A DNA stretch of 64,000 bases from Nitrosomonadales bacterium. Lineage in GTDB: Bacteria > Pseudomonadota > Gammaproteobacteria > Burkholderiales > Gallionellaceae. Positions 1 to 10,200 of this stretch are shown piece by piece. The first letter of the stretch is position 1, and each line of letters opens with the position of its first letter. Under the pieces are notes generated by a model. That model saw only the letters and a program-made list of their open reading frames with translations. It had not been told where the DNA came from and did no database searches. The position numbers and the translations under genes were made by a program. Where the stretch lies: positions 1 to 64,000 of the forward strand of contig JACOUM010000010.1 of NCBI GenBank assembly GCA_016177795.1. Reading direction: 5' to 3'.

Positions 1-114
1 AAAGCATTGGGTAAACCGCCGAAGGTCATCAACATCGCGATTGCGCATAAATTGTTGAGGCAAGCTTTCGCCGTGGCAACGGCCAATGCTCCTTTTTCGG
101 CAGAATATGCTTGA
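1..114 (+). CDS. IS110-family transposase, C-terminal end (partial, runs off window start)
   Basis: In-frame KALGKPPKVINIAIAHKLLRQAFAVATANAPFSAEYA*, resembling the C-terminus of IS110/IS116 transposases. Confidence 0.55.
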   Translation, partial: KALGKPPKVINIAIAHKLLRQAFAVATANAPFSAEYA

Positions 115-128
115 CGCCAAGCACAGTT

Positions 129-210
129 CATTGCGAGCGAAGCGCGGCAATCCAGCCATTAAAAATGCCTTTGATAAAATCATCTGGATTGCCGCGCTTC
201 GCTCGCAATG
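129..210. repeat. 27-bp perfect inverted repeat with 28-bp spacer
   Basis: CATTGCGAGCGAAGCGCGGCAATCCAG (129-155) and its exact reverse complement (184-210). Confidence 0.9.
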
Positions 211-287
211 ACCGCCGCAGGTTACATTTTTGTCATTTTTTGACATCATTTAACTGAGTAAGAGACTAAATATAACGAGGCGAATTT

Positions 288-1268
288 ATGTTGAAGCGGT
301 TTACGGCTGATTGGGCAGTGCCGATTGCGGATTTGATTCTGGCGCCATTGGTGTTCGTTGCGGCGGTATTGATGAAAATCGTGCGGCGCTTCGGTATCTG
401 GCGCATGCCGCTCAGCAAGGCCATTTTCAATCGCGTGGGAATTTACCCGATTCGCGATCATTATTACGAGCCGATGTACAACTACAGGAAGTATTTGCGG
501 CATTCGCTGCGCGACGAACGCAGTTTGCCGGGCATCGACCTCAATGAGGCCGGGCAACTGGGTTGGCTTGAGCAGTTCGATTATGCCGCCGAACTTGCGC
601 GCATCCCGCTTGATCCGGCTGCCGGCAGATTGTTCCATTACAGGAACCCGAATTTTGCGGAAGGCGATGCGGAGTGCCTGTACAGCCTGATTCGCCTGAA
701 AAAACCCCAGCGCATCATCGAGATCGGCAGCGGATTTTCCACCATGATGGCGCGCGAAGCCGTGGAGCAGAACCGGCGTGAGGATGCCGCCTACAGTTGC
801 CGGCACATCTGCATCGAGCCCTATGAAATGCAATGGCTGGATGCCGTGAATGGTATCGAGGTGATGCGCAGGAAAGTCGAGGAGATGGACACCTCGTTGT
901 TCCGGCAGCTTGAGGCAGACGATATTCTGTTCATCGATTCCTCGCACGTGATACGCCCGCAGAGCGATGTGCTGGCGGAATATCTGGAGATATTGCCGAT
1001 TCTCAGCCCGGGGGTACTGGTTCACATTCACGATATCTTTACGCCATACGATTACCTCGACCATTGGCTGATTGATGAAGTTAAACTCTGGAATGAACAG
1101 TACTTGCTGGAAGCCTTTCTGTCATGCAACCCGCAGTTCGAAATCATCCTTGCCTTGAACTTTCTGAGCCACAGGCATCCGGACAAACTGGCGGAGAAAT
1201 TCCCGATGTTGCGGGGGCAGGCGGAGCAGGCCGAGCCGAGGTCTTTCTGGATCCGGAAAGCCGCCTGA
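288..1268 (+). CDS. Class I SAM-dependent methyltransferase-like protein
   Basis: ORF with RIIEIGSGFSTMMAREAVE SAM-binding-like motif. Confidence 0.65.
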   Translation: MLKRFTADWAVPIADLILAPLVFVAAVLMKIVRRFGIWRMPLSKAIFNRVGIYPIRDHYYEPMYNYRKYLRHSLRDERSLPGIDLNEAGQLGWLEQFDYAAELARIPLDPAAGRLFHYRNPNFAEGDAECLYSLIRLKKPQRIIEIGSGFSTMMAREAVEQNRREDAAYSCRHICIEPYEMQWLDAVNGIEVMRRKVEEMDTSLFRQLEADDILFIDSSHVIRPQSDVLAEYLEILPILSPGVLVHIHDIFTPYDYLDHWLIDEVKLWNEQYLLEAFLSCNPQFEIILALNFLSHRHPDKLAEKFPMLRGQAEQAEPRSFWIRKAA

Positions 1269-1270
1269 TC

Positions 1271-2350
1271 ATGACCGCTAATCCGCATGGAACACTTGCG
1301 GCTGTTGCGGCACCGGATTTGAGGCTGCGCCAGAACAACTTCGACCTGCTGCGATTCCTGTTTGCCTTCACAGTGTTCCTGGTGCATGCCCATGTGCTGT
1401 CCGGAGCGGAGCCGCTTGCGGTATTGAGCGGACTCCTTTCCTCCGAGATCGCCGTCAAGTCTTTCTTTGTGGTCAGCGGCTTCCTGATTTTCATGAGCTA
1501 TGAGAACTCGCGCGACATCAGGAGCTATTTCGCGAAAAGGGCCAGACGCATCTATCCCGCCTATTTTTCCGTCATCATGATTTGCGCCGTCCTGGGGAGC
1601 GTTTTCAGTGTGCACACTTGGGGTGATTATTTTTCCCCGCAGCTTTTGAAGTATGTCTCAGCCAATCTGTTATTCCTCAATTTCCTGCAGCCGAACCTGC
1701 CCGGGCTGTTTGAAAGCAATTCACTGCAGGCGGTCAATGGCGCGCTATGGACATTGAAGATCGAGGTCATGTTCTACCTGTCGGTACCGCTGGTGGTCAT
1801 GGCCTTCCGCAAGCTCGGGCGGATGCCGGTGCTGCTAACCCTGTATATCTGTTCGGTGATTTACTCTGTGGGCATGGAGGGCTTGGCCGGCAAAACCGGA
1901 TCGGGTTTTTATCTTGAATTGCAGCGGCAACTTCCCGGACAGCTTGCCTATTTTATTGCCGGCGCGGCGGGCTATTACTACTTCCAGTATCTGAGCAAAT
2001 ACGCGGCCTGGCTGGTAGTCCTGGCCGTTGCGGCATTTGCCTTGCAGGCATGGCTGCCTTGGGCGGCTATCCAGCCGGCCGCGCTGGGAGTGCTGGTGGT
2101 GTTTTCCGCATGCGTCGTACCCTGTCTCGGAAATTTCGGCAAATACGGAGATTTCTCCTATGGGATATACATCGTTCACTTTCCGATATTGCAAACGCTG
2201 ATCGCCTATGGATTGTTCGGGAAATCTCCCTGGGTGATGCTCCTCCTGGCCGGTGCATTGGTGATCGCGGTGGCGTTCCTGCTGTGGCACTTCATAGAGA
2301 AACGATTCCTGCGCAAATCGTCCCATTATGTGGCAGCGAGCCATGGATAA
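1271..2350 (+). CDS. Acyltransferase family 3 (OafA/YrhL-like) membrane protein
   Basis: RQNNFDLLRFLFAFTVFLVHAH and many TM segments; ATG at 1271 preferred to the longer ORF start. Confidence 0.8.
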   Translation: MTANPHGTLAAVAAPDLRLRQNNFDLLRFLFAFTVFLVHAHVLSGAEPLAVLSGLLSSEIAVKSFFVVSGFLIFMSYENSRDIRSYFAKRARRIYPAYFSVIMICAVLGSVFSVHTWGDYFSPQLLKYVSANLLFLNFLQPNLPGLFESNSLQAVNGALWTLKIEVMFYLSVPLVVMAFRKLGRMPVLLTLYICSVIYSVGMEGLAGKTGSGFYLELQRQLPGQLAYFIAGAAGYYYFQYLSKYAAWLVVLAVAAFALQAWLPWAAIQPAALGVLVVFSACVVPCLGNFGKYGDFSYGIYIVHFPILQTLIAYGLFGKSPWVMLLLAGALVIAVAFLLWHFIEKRFLRKSSHYVAASHG

Positions 2351-2356
2351 GCGGCC

Positions 2357-3304
2357 ATGAAATTCCTGGTCACCGGAGCCAACGGTTTTGTGGGCAGATC
2401 GCTCTGCGCGGAATTGTTGCGGCAGGGATATGCCATACGCGCGGCAGTGCGTTCCGGCAATGCCCGAATTGATCATGCCGAGCAGGCGATAGTCGGCCCG
2501 ATAGGCGCCAAGACAGATTGGACAGATGCGCTGCGCGGTGTGGATGTGGTGATCCACCTTGCCGCGCGCGTGCACGTCATGCGCGAAACAGCGGGCGATC
2601 CGCTGGCCGAATTTCTGGAAGTGAACCTGCATGGCACGGAAAATCTGGCGCGACAGGCGGCGCGGGCCGGGGTGAGACGCCTGGTATATGTCAGCAGCAT
2701 CAAGGTCAATGGCGAGTCCACGAAGGGGCAGCCGTTTTCCGAATCCGACAACCCCGATCCGCAGGGGCCATATGCCGTCTCGAAATGGCAGGCCGAACAA
2801 GTCTTGCATCGTGTCGCCAAAGAGACCGGATTGGAGGTGGTGATCGTGCGCCCGCCGCTGGTATATGGCCCTGGGGTTAAAGGTAACTTTGCACAAATGC
2901 TCAAAGTGTTGAGTAGCGGCATTCCATTGCCCTTGTCTGCGGTGAACAATCTGCGAAGTTTGATCTATGTTGAAAACCTGATTGATGCTCTCATTGTCTG
3001 CGCCATGCAGCCTGACGCGGCTGGCAAAACCTATCTGGTGAGTGATGGCGAAGATATTTCCACACCCGACTTGTTGCGCCACATGGGGGACGCAATGGGG
3101 CATCCGGCCAGATTATTTCCACTGCCTCACGGGCTATTGAGATTGGGCGGCATGCTTTTCGGCAAGGCAGAGCAGGTCGAGCGTCTGCTGGGTTCGTTGC
3201 GAGTGGATAGTGGTAAAATACGCCGTGAATTGGGCTGGCAGCCACCCTATACGCTGGAACAGGGACTGCATGCTACGGCGGCTGCGTTCGCCGCTGATCG
3301 CTGA
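2357..3304 (+). CDS. NAD-dependent epimerase/dehydratase (UDP-glucose 4-epimerase-like)
   Basis: VTGANGFVGRSL Rossmann motif, YAVSKWQAE (YxxxK). Confidence 0.85.
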   Translation: MKFLVTGANGFVGRSLCAELLRQGYAIRAAVRSGNARIDHAEQAIVGPIGAKTDWTDALRGVDVVIHLAARVHVMRETAGDPLAEFLEVNLHGTENLARQAARAGVRRLVYVSSIKVNGESTKGQPFSESDNPDPQGPYAVSKWQAEQVLHRVAKETGLEVVIVRPPLVYGPGVKGNFAQMLKVLSSGIPLPLSAVNNLRSLIYVENLIDALIVCAMQPDAAGKTYLVSDGEDISTPDLLRHMGDAMGHPARLFPLPHGLLRLGGMLFGKAEQVERLLGSLRVDSGKIRRELGWQPPYTLEQGLHATAAAFAADR

Positions 3305-3503
3305 CTATTTATCCTGATAATCCATTAGATGAAGTCGAGCAAAATGACTTGTCAGCGTCTTTTGCCGGCTTAATCAGGTGGCTGGTAGTCTCATTGATAA
3401 CTCTATCAGAAGTTACATCAGGTTCGAAGCGAATTGATTTTGCCAAAACCTGCAAAATGGTTGTAGCTTTGATTTGAAATTGGAATAGGACCATCAAAAA
3501 ATC

Positions 3504-3632
3504 ATGATTCTGGTAACTGGCAGTGCAGGATTTATCGGCGCAAATTTTAGTTTCGGCATAACGCGCTTTTGCGCATTAGCCTTCACTGAAATTCGAGCAG
3601 AGAGCTTTGTTACTCAGAAAGCTGTCTTATGA
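3504..3632 (+). pseudogene. Duplicated 5' fragment of rfbB
   Basis: MILVTGSAGFIGANF matches intact Rfb[16 protein letters not shown] starting at 3629; then diverges. Confidence 0.8.
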
Positions 3633-4744
3633 TTCTGGTTACAGGCGGAGCAGGTTTTATTGGCTCGAATTTCGTGCTGGATTGGCTGGCCGAACATGAC
3701 GAATCGGTCGTCAGTCTCGACAAGCTGACCTACGCGGGTAATCTCGAAAATCTCGTGACGCTGAAAGACGATGAGCGCCATATCTTTGTGCGCGGCGATA
3801 TCGGCAACACCGAGCTGGTGGCAAAGCTGCTGAAACAATACCGCCCACGCGCCATCGTCAATTTCGCCGCAGAAAGCCACGTGGATCGCTCCATCCATGG
3901 TCCCGAAGATTTCATCCAGACCAACATCGTCGGCACCTTCCATTTGCTGGAGGCGGTGCGTGGCTACTGGTCCGGTTTGGCGGGCGAGGAAAAAACCAAT
4001 TTTCGCTTCCTGCATGTTTCCACCGACGAAGTATATGGCTCGCTCGCCAAGGACGATCCCGCCTTCAGCGAAACGCACCGCTATGAGCCGAACAGCCCCT
4101 ACTCCGCCAGCAAGGCCGCCAGCGACCATCTGGTGCGCGCCTATCATCACACCTATGGCCTGCCGGTGCTCACCACCAATTGCTCCAACAACTATGGCCC
4201 ATATCACTTTCCGGAAAAGCTCATTCCGCTGATGATCGTCAACGCGCTCGCGGGCAAACCGCTGCCCGTTTACGGTGATGGCCAGCAAATCCGCGACTGG
4301 CTTTACGTCAAGGATCACTGCGCCGCGATCCGCTGCGTACTGGAGAAGGGACGAGTAGGTGAGGTATATAACATTGGCGGCTGGAACGAAAAAGCCAATC
4401 TCGACATCGTGCATACCGTTTGCGACCTTCTGGATGAGCTGCGACCCTTGAGTGGAAAGTGGGAAGTAGGAAGTGGGAAAGACACCCACCCCACTCCCCA
4501 CTCCTCATTCCCTACTTACCGCTCCCTCATCACCTTCGTGGCCGACCGCCCCGGCCATGACCGCCGCTATGCGATCGATGCGCGCAAGATTGAACATGAG
4601 CTGGGCTGGAAACCTGCCGAGACTTTCGAGACCGGCATCCGCAAGACCGTGCAGTGGTATCTCGATAATCCGGGCTGGGTCAGCAACGTTCAGTCCGGTG
4701 CATACCGGCAGTGGGTCGAAAAGAATTACATGGGCCGCGCTTGA
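3629..4744 (+). CDS. rfbB: dTDP-glucose 4,6-dehydratase (with in-frame repeat insertion)
   Basis: Family motifs throughout ([44 protein letters not shown]); [23 protein letters not shown] insert near 4450-4515. Confidence 0.93.
   Translation: MILVTGGAGFIGSNFVLDWLAEHDESVVSLDKLTYAGNLENLVTLKDDERHIFVRGDIGNTELVAKLLKQYRPRAIVNFAAESHVDRSIHGPEDFIQTNIVGTFHLLEAVRGYWSGLAGEEKTNFRFLHVSTDEVYGSLAKDDPAFSETHRYEPNSPYSASKAASDHLVRAYHHTYGLPVLTTNCSNNYGPYHFPEKLIPLMIVNALAGKPLPVYGDGQQIRDWLYVKDHCAAIRCVLEKGRVGEVYNIGGWNEKANLDIVHTVCDLLDELRPLSGKWEVGSGKDTHPTPHSSFPTYRSLITFVADRPGHDRRYAIDARKIEHELGWKPAETFETGIRKTVQWYLDNPGWVSNVQSGAYRQWVEKNYMGRA
4450..4513. repeat. Degenerate (GGGGAGT)n heptamer repeat, two opposing arms, inside rfbB
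   Basis: gagtggaaagtgggaagtaggaagtgggaaag followed by acccaccccactccccactcctcattccc. Confidence 0.8.
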
Positions 4745-5646
4745 TGAAAATCCTGCTGTTCGGCAAAAACGGCCAGGTCGGCTGGGAGCTGCAGCGCAGC
4801 CTGGCGCCATTGGGCGAGCTGATCGCGCTGGATGCAAACAGCACGGAGATGTGCGGCGATTTCACCGATCCGGACGGTCTCATTCAAACGATCCGCAGCG
4901 TTGCGCCGGATGTGATCGTCAATGCCGCCGCCCATACGGCGGTGGACAAGGCCGAGAGCGAGCCGGAGCTGGTTCGTGCCGTCAACGCGTTGGCGCCAGC
5001 TGTGCTGGCATGCGAAGCAAAACTTGGCCGCGCTTGGCTGATTCACTACTCCACCGACTATGTGTTCGACGGGAGTGGTGACAAACCCTGGCGGGAGACG
5101 GATCCAACCGGACCACTCAATGTTTATGGTGCAACCAAGCTGGAAGGCGAGCGCCTGATTCAGGCGGCGGGTTGTGCATATCTGATCTTCCGCACCAGCT
5201 GGGTGTATGGCGCACGCGGCGGCAACTTTGCCAAAACCATGCTGCGTCTGGCGCAGGAGCGCGACAGCCTCAGCGTCATCGACGACCAGATCGGCGCGCC
5301 CACCGGAGCGGATCTGCTGGCTGACGTTACCGCCCATGCCATCCGCGCCGCACGGCAGCGGCCGGAACTGTCCGGGCTGTATCATCTGGTTGCCGCCGGT
5401 GAAACCTCATGGTATGGCTACGCCAGCTTTGTGCTCGACCATGCGCAACGCGCCGGCGTTCCGCTCAAAATTGCGCCGGGCGCGATCGAGGCAGTGCCAA
5501 CCAGTGCCTTTTCGACCTCCGCCAGACGCCCGCTTAACTCGCGCCTGGATACTGTGAAGCTGCAAAGCGCCTTTGGCCTGACCTTGCCCGTGTGGCAGAA
5601 TGGCGTGGCACGTATGCTCACAGAGATTCTGGTGAGTAGGGAGTAG
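4744..5646 (+). CDS. rfbD: dTDP-4-dehydrorhamnose reductase
   Basis: [39 protein letters not shown]; start overlaps rfbB stop. Confidence 0.92.
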   Translation: MKILLFGKNGQVGWELQRSLAPLGELIALDANSTEMCGDFTDPDGLIQTIRSVAPDVIVNAAAHTAVDKAESEPELVRAVNALAPAVLACEAKLGRAWLIHYSTDYVFDGSGDKPWRETDPTGPLNVYGATKLEGERLIQAAGCAYLIFRTSWVYGARGGNFAKTMLRLAQERDSLSVIDDQIGAPTGADLLADVTAHAIRAARQRPELSGLYHLVAAGETSWYGYASFVLDHAQRAGVPLKIAPGAIEAVPTSAFSTSARRPLNSRLDTVKLQSAFGLTLPVWQNGVARMLTEILVSRE

Positions 5647-5705
5647 GGAGTGGGGAGTGGGGAGTGGGGAGTGGGGAGTGGGGAGTGGGGAGTGGGGAGT
5701 GGGAA
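5633..5705 (+). repeat. Tandem heptamer repeat (GGGGAGT)n
   Basis: gagtagggagtggggagtggggagtgggg... repeated. Confidence 0.9.
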
Positions 5706-6052
5706 AACCGCACGAACAATTGGACGCATGGAAGATTGCTATGCAGCTGGTAAAGGCTGTATATCAAATGACTTCAGATTTTCCGGCGGAAGAACGCTAT
5801 GGATTAGCTCAGCAAATGAGGCGTGCGGCCGTGTCGATACCGAGCAACCTTGCCGAGGGTGCAGGCCGGAATGGTGCAAAAGAATATTTGTATTTCATCG
5901 GCATCGCACGCGGATCACTGGCGGAGCTGGAAACCCAACTCCAACTCGCGGTGATGCTCGACTTTATTAAACCAGACCACACCGCATTTGACTTGACTGA
6001 TCGTACCGGAAAATTACTGACTGGCTTGCACAAAAAATGGAGCACCCAATGA
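5657..6052 (+). CDS. Four-helix-bundle protein (S23 / 23S rRNA intervening-sequence protein family)
   Basis: [50 protein letters not shown]...[11 protein letters not shown]-terminus derived from repeat, true start uncertain. Confidence 0.85.
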   Translation: MGSGEWGVGSGEWGVGKPHEQLDAWKIAMQLVKAVYQMTSDFPAEERYGLAQQMRRAAVSIPSNLAEGAGRNGAKEYLYFIGIARGSLAELETQLQLAVMLDFIKPDHTAFDLTDRTGKLLTGLHKKWSTQ

Positions 6053-6972
6053 CCCACTCCCCACTCCCCACTTCCCACTCTCCACTTCCCAGAAAAGGAC
6101 TCATTCTCGCCGGCGGCACCGGCACGCGCCTGCACCCGGTCACGCTGGCGGTCTCCAAGCAGCTGCTGCCGGTCTACGACAAGCCGATGATCTATTACCC
6201 GCTGACCACCCTGATGCTGGCGGGGATACGCGATGTACTGATCATCTCGACACCGCATGACACCCCACATTTCAGGCAATTGCTGGGCGACGGCAGTGCA
6301 TGGGGGATGAATTTGCAATATGCGGTGCAGCCTTCGCCGGACGGCTTGGCGCAGGCTTTCATCATCGGGCGCGAGTTTATCGGCAACCACCCTTCAGCGC
6401 TGGTATTGGGCGACAATATTTTTTACGGACATTCTTTGCATCGGCAACTGGAAAACGCGACGCAGCTTGCTGAAGGCGCTTCGGTATTTGCCTACCATGT
6501 GCGCGACCCGGAGCGCTACGGGGTGGTGGAGTTTGATGCAAGCGGACGAGCCATCTCGCTGGAGGAAAAACCATTGCAGCCGAAATCCAGCTACGCCGTT
6601 ACCGGGCTGTACTTTTACGATAATGCAGTGGTGGACATTGCCGCTGGCCTCAAACCCTCTGCGCGCGGTGAGCTGGAAATCACCGATGTGAACCGCATTT
6701 ATCTCGGGAAGAACAGGTTGTCCGTCGAAATGATGGGGCGCGGCTATGCGTGGCTGGATACCGGCACCCATGAATCGCTGCTCGAAGCCAGCCAGTTCAT
6801 CCAGACCATCGAGCACCGCCAGGGGCTGAAGATCGCCTGCCCGGAAGAAATCGCCTATCGCAAGGGGTTCATTGATGCCGCACAGCTGGAACGGCTCGCC
6901 GCGCCTTTGCTGAAAAGCGGCTACGGCAATTACCTGATGCAGGTGCTCAGGGAAAAGGGGATGCCAGAGTGA
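6049..6972 (+). CDS. rfbA: Glucose-1-phosphate thymidylyltransferase
   Basis: [38 protein letters not shown]; first ~17 residues encoded by repeat. Confidence 0.92.
   Translation: MTHSPLPTSHSPLPRKGLILAGGTGTRLHPVTLAVSKQLLPVYDKPMIYYPLTTLMLAGIRDVLIISTPHDTPHFRQLLGDGSAWGMNLQYAVQPSPDGLAQAFIIGREFIGNHPSALVLGDNIFYGHSLHRQLENATQLAEGASVFAYHVRDPERYGVVEFDASGRAISLEEKPLQPKSSYAVTGLYFYDNAVVDIAAGLKPSARGELEITDVNRIYLGKNRLSVEMMGRGYAWLDTGTHESLLEASQFIQTIEHRQGLKIACPEEIAYRKGFIDAAQLERLAAPLLKSGYGNYLMQVLREKGMPE
6051..6092 (-). repeat. Heptamer repeat arm in opposite orientation
   Basis: cccactccccactccccacttcccactctccacttccc. Confidence 0.85.
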
Positions 6973-7514
6973 GAGCGATTCCAACCGCCATTCCCGACCT
7001 GCTGATTATCGAGCCCAAGGTATTCGGCGACGAGCGCGGCTTCTTCTTCGAAAGCTTCAATCGGCGCGAGTTTGCCGGGCTGGTCGGCCGCGAGGTGGAT
7101 TTCGTGCAGGACAACCACTCACGTTCGGCCAGGAACGTGCTGCGCGGCCTGCACTATCAAATCCGGCATCCGCAGGCAAAGCTGGTGCGTGTGACACAAG
7201 GCGCGGTGCTGGATGTTGCGGTGGACATCCGCAAAAGCTCGCCGACTTTCGGGCAGCACGTTGCGCTGGAATTATCTGCCGAGAACAAGCGCATGCTGTG
7301 GCTACCGGAAGGTTTCGCACACGGCTTTGTCGTCATCTCGGATAGCGCGGAATGTCTCTACAAGACCACCGATTACTGGTATCCGGAATACGAGCGCTGC
7401 ATCCGCTGGGATGACCCGGCACTGGCGATTGACTGGAAGCTGGAGGCGGCACCCGTGCTTTCTGCCAAAGATGCGCAAGGCAAAACCCTTGCCGAGGCGG
7501 AGTTGTTTTCCTGA
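6969..7514 (+). CDS. rfbC: dTDP-4-dehydrorhamnose 3,5-epimerase
   Basis: [41 protein letters not shown]. Confidence 0.93.
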   Translation: MRAIPTAIPDLLIIEPKVFGDERGFFFESFNRREFAGLVGREVDFVQDNHSRSARNVLRGLHYQIRHPQAKLVRVTQGAVLDVAVDIRKSSPTFGQHVALELSAENKRMLWLPEGFAHGFVVISDSAECLYKTTDYWYPEYERCIRWDDPALAIDWKLEAAPVLSAKDAQGKTLAEAELFS

Positions 7515-7577
7515 CCAAGCGGCATTTCATATTGGAACCGGACAGACAAATAATGGATATCTCAATAAGGCCTGCAA

Positions 7578-8204
7578 ATGACGAATGAAAATACCTTCCC
7601 GGTTTCCGACAATGTGGTGTGGCACCATGCTACGGTGACACGCGCGCGGCGTGAAGCGCAGAACGGGCATCGCGGCGCCATTGTCTGGTTTACCGGCTTG
7701 TCCGGGGCGGGCAAATCAACCCTGGCGCATGCCGTTGAAGAGCATCTGCATCAGATGGGATGCAGGACGTTTGTGCTGGACGGCGATAATGTGCGCCATG
7801 GCCTGTGCGGGGATCTGGGATTCTCCGCGACCGATCGGGTGGAAAATATCCGCCGTGTCGGCGAGGTCGCCAAGCTCTTCATGGAGGCGGGTGTGATCGT
7901 GCTGACAGCATTTATTTCGCCCTTCCGCGAGGATCGCAACAAGGTGCGCGCCATGGTGCAGCCGGGAGAATTTGTCGAGATTTATTGCCAGTGTCCGGTC
8001 GAGGTGTGCGAGCAGCGCGATACCAAAGGACTGTACAAGAAAGCGCGCGCAGGCGAGATCGGGCAGTTCACCGGGATCTCGTCGCCTTACGAAGCGCCGG
8101 ACATGCCGGAACTGGCAGTGAATACTTCAGAGAGAAGTCTGCAGGATTGTGTGCAGCAGGTGGCTGCAGAAGTGCTGCGGTTTACGAAAGCGCGGCGCCT
8201 GTGA
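7578..8204 (+). CDS. cysC: Adenylylsulfate kinase
   Basis: [44 protein letters not shown]. Confidence 0.92.
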   Translation: MTNENTFPVSDNVVWHHATVTRARREAQNGHRGAIVWFTGLSGAGKSTLAHAVEEHLHQMGCRTFVLDGDNVRHGLCGDLGFSATDRVENIRRVGEVAKLFMEAGVIVLTAFISPFREDRNKVRAMVQPGEFVEIYCQCPVEVCEQRDTKGLYKKARAGEIGQFTGISSPYEAPDMPELAVNTSERSLQDCVQQVAAEVLRFTKARRL

Positions 8205-8231
8205 GGTTTGCAGCCCGTGCTGTTTTTGTCA

Positions 8232-9857
8232 TCAATGCACCAGCGTGAAGCTGACGCGTTCAAAATCGACTCCGTGCTCCACGCTGAACACCATTTTTAC
8301 ATGCTGTTTTTCGGCATTCTGGTGCAGCACTTCCACGACACGCCCCGAACTGAACCAGTCGCGCGGGATGACCAGACTGGCGGAAATTTTCAGTGCGGGA
8401 ACGGCTTGCAGGAGAAAGGCCGGGGCATGTTTGTCTGACACAGTCAGATTTACGCCGGTTGCGCGGATGCTGACCGGCTCGGCAGCACCCGGCAGATAAC
8501 GTACACCAATCTGTAATTGCCCGGCATGTGTCACGTTGGTCCATGCCGTGACCCCCAGCAGGAAAGCTTCCGCATCGCCGGGACGCAGCGCAATCAACTG
8601 GTTGTAGCTCAGCCGCCCGCCCAACGCGTCCTCGCGCGTAAGCCGCGCCCCCAGGATGCTCTCATTCTCAAAATTCCACGTTTCCAGCGGGAAACACATC
8701 TCGTGCAATTCCTTGTTGCGACCATCCTGCAACACCCTGCCAAAAGTTTCTATTTGCTTGCGTGCCGCGCTGCCGAGGGTGGCATCGCGTCCGGGCTGCG
8801 TGAACGGTTTGCCGGATATGTGTGCGTAAATTCCTTCCATCTTGTAGCAAAGCTGCGCGCGCTGTGCGACCGGACGCCGCTCGCCCAAACGCGCGCGCTG
8901 GTCTTCACACCAGCACTGGTGCAGAAAGACAAGAAGTTCGATGCAATCGCTGTTGCTGCAGTGTTCGCACAGGCCGGCTTGCCGTGGCGTCTGGCCCTGT
9001 TGTAGCAGAATGGTTTTTACGCGCAGCAATTTGGAGAGCGGAACCGTCGCCAGGTAGCGCATGCTGGCACTGTGCGTGACCTGCTTGACCGGCAGCAATC
9101 CTTGCTCGCCGGCCAAGTCTATCGCCAGCGGCTGCGCGTCTCCCTTGCTGACGGTATAGCTGTTTTTCACGGTAACCATATCGCTCCACTGCGCCAGCCA
9201 GTTGTCCAGCAATTGCAACTGCGAACGCGTGAGTTCCGCGGGGCGCGCATGGCAGGCGAGCAGGGTCTTGACATAGATACTGCGGCAACTGCTGAGCGGA
9301 TGCCTGCCGTTCAGCGGGTCCGGCACTTCCGTCGATTGCAGGTTCTGTTGCTCGGCAAAGGCATACAGTTCATTCAACTGATGCCACAGCTTGGGCTCAA
9401 ACTCATAGCCGGTGCGCAAATGCTCGAAGATTTCCAGCCCGCTGTAAAGCAGACAGCGCTGGCACAGCAGCGCGCCATGCTTTGCGAGCAGCTTGTCGCC
9501 GGCGATGTAGGCCTGCAGGCAACGCTGATAACCCAGCACCATGGACTGCCAAAGCTGCACGATGGCGATGAATACCATCAACTCGCTCTCGTTCAGCGGC
9601 AACGGTTTGGCGATGAGTTTTTTGGCGTAATCATCCTGCACATAGCCGACTGTCTCGCGCAACAGCTCCAGCGTATTCAGCCGTTCCAGGCCGCGCATCG
9701 GATAGCGGTTAAGTTCGTTGATCTGGGTAAGCAGCAGGCTGTGCGCCAGCTGCAAATTGGTCAGTTGCAGCTGGCTGAGCCATTGCGCGCAGCCCGCCGC
9801 ATCCTTGAAAAGCGGATTGGCACGATCGTCGGTCGGCTCGAGCGGAAGGGTCAGCAT
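8232..9857 (-). CDS. Conserved hypothetical protein
   Basis: Long ORF, start placed at MLTLPLEPTDDRANP; no firm family assignment. Confidence 0.55.
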   Translation of the reverse strand: MLTLPLEPTDDRANPLFKDAAGCAQWLSQLQLTNLQLAHSLLLTQINELNRYPMRGLERLNTLELLRETVGYVQDDYAKKLIAKPLPLNESELMVFIAIVQLWQSMVLGYQRCLQAYIAGDKLLAKHGALLCQRCLLYSGLEIFEHLRTGYEFEPKLWHQLNELYAFAEQQNLQSTEVPDPLNGRHPLSSCRSIYVKTLLACHARPAELTRSQLQLLDNWLAQWSDMVTVKNSYTVSKGDAQPLAIDLAGEQGLLPVKQVTHSASMRYLATVPLSKLLRVKTILLQQGQTPRQAGLCEHCSNSDCIELLVFLHQCWCEDQRARLGERRPVAQRAQLCYKMEGIYAHISGKPFTQPGRDATLGSAARKQIETFGRVLQDGRNKELHEMCFPLETWNFENESILGARLTREDALGGRLSYNQLIALRPGDAEAFLLGVTAWTNVTHAGQLQIGVRYLPGAAEPVSIRATGVNLTVSDKHAPAFLLQAVPALKISASLVIPRDWFSSGRVVEVLHQNAEKQHVKMVFSVEHGVDFERVSFTLVH

Positions 9858-9866
9858 GGTTATTTT

Positions 9867-10139
9867 GGAACCTCTGATTAAGTCCCACATGGCCGCGCAT
9901 TCGGCTTTGCGGGATGAGATGCAAGGAAGGCGACGAAGCGAATGGCCATCCCCTTCGCCAGGAGCCTGACACCGCAGATCGCCCGCAAAGCCAATGCCCT
10001 GAAGGGTTGCAACAAAGACTGGCGCTCGCGGCGTTGCGCTCCTTGGCATCGTAGAATAACTACGACCGGCGTCGCGCGCCTTGCGATCATCCAGTTTTTG
10101 TTAGCAACGCGGTTCATGGCGGACTTGATCAGAGGTTCC
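9867..10139. mobile_element. MITE-like non-coding element
   Basis: 19-bp terminal inverted repeats GGAACCTCTGATTAAGTCC / GGACTTGATCAGAGGTTCC (18/19), ~273 bp, no convincing ORF. Confidence 0.65.
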
Positions 10140-10200
10140 TTGTCTCAGGCGGATACTTTCCACGAGGCGCGCGCTCACGTCAAGCGCGCTGTTCTTTCGA

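Noticed and set aside
246-1064. Long antisense ORFs opposite good genes (e.g. 246-1064, 1835-3103, 15629-17266, 60836-62353)
   Set aside because: They mirror well-supported coding genes in a high-GC3 genome and lack recognisable domains.
5633-5705. Tandem GGGGAGT array as a possible CRISPR or other spacer-bearing array
   Set aside because: Unit is only 7 bp and contiguous; no spacers. No cas genes or CRISPR array were seen in the window, so a CRISPR-associated transposon is not supported.
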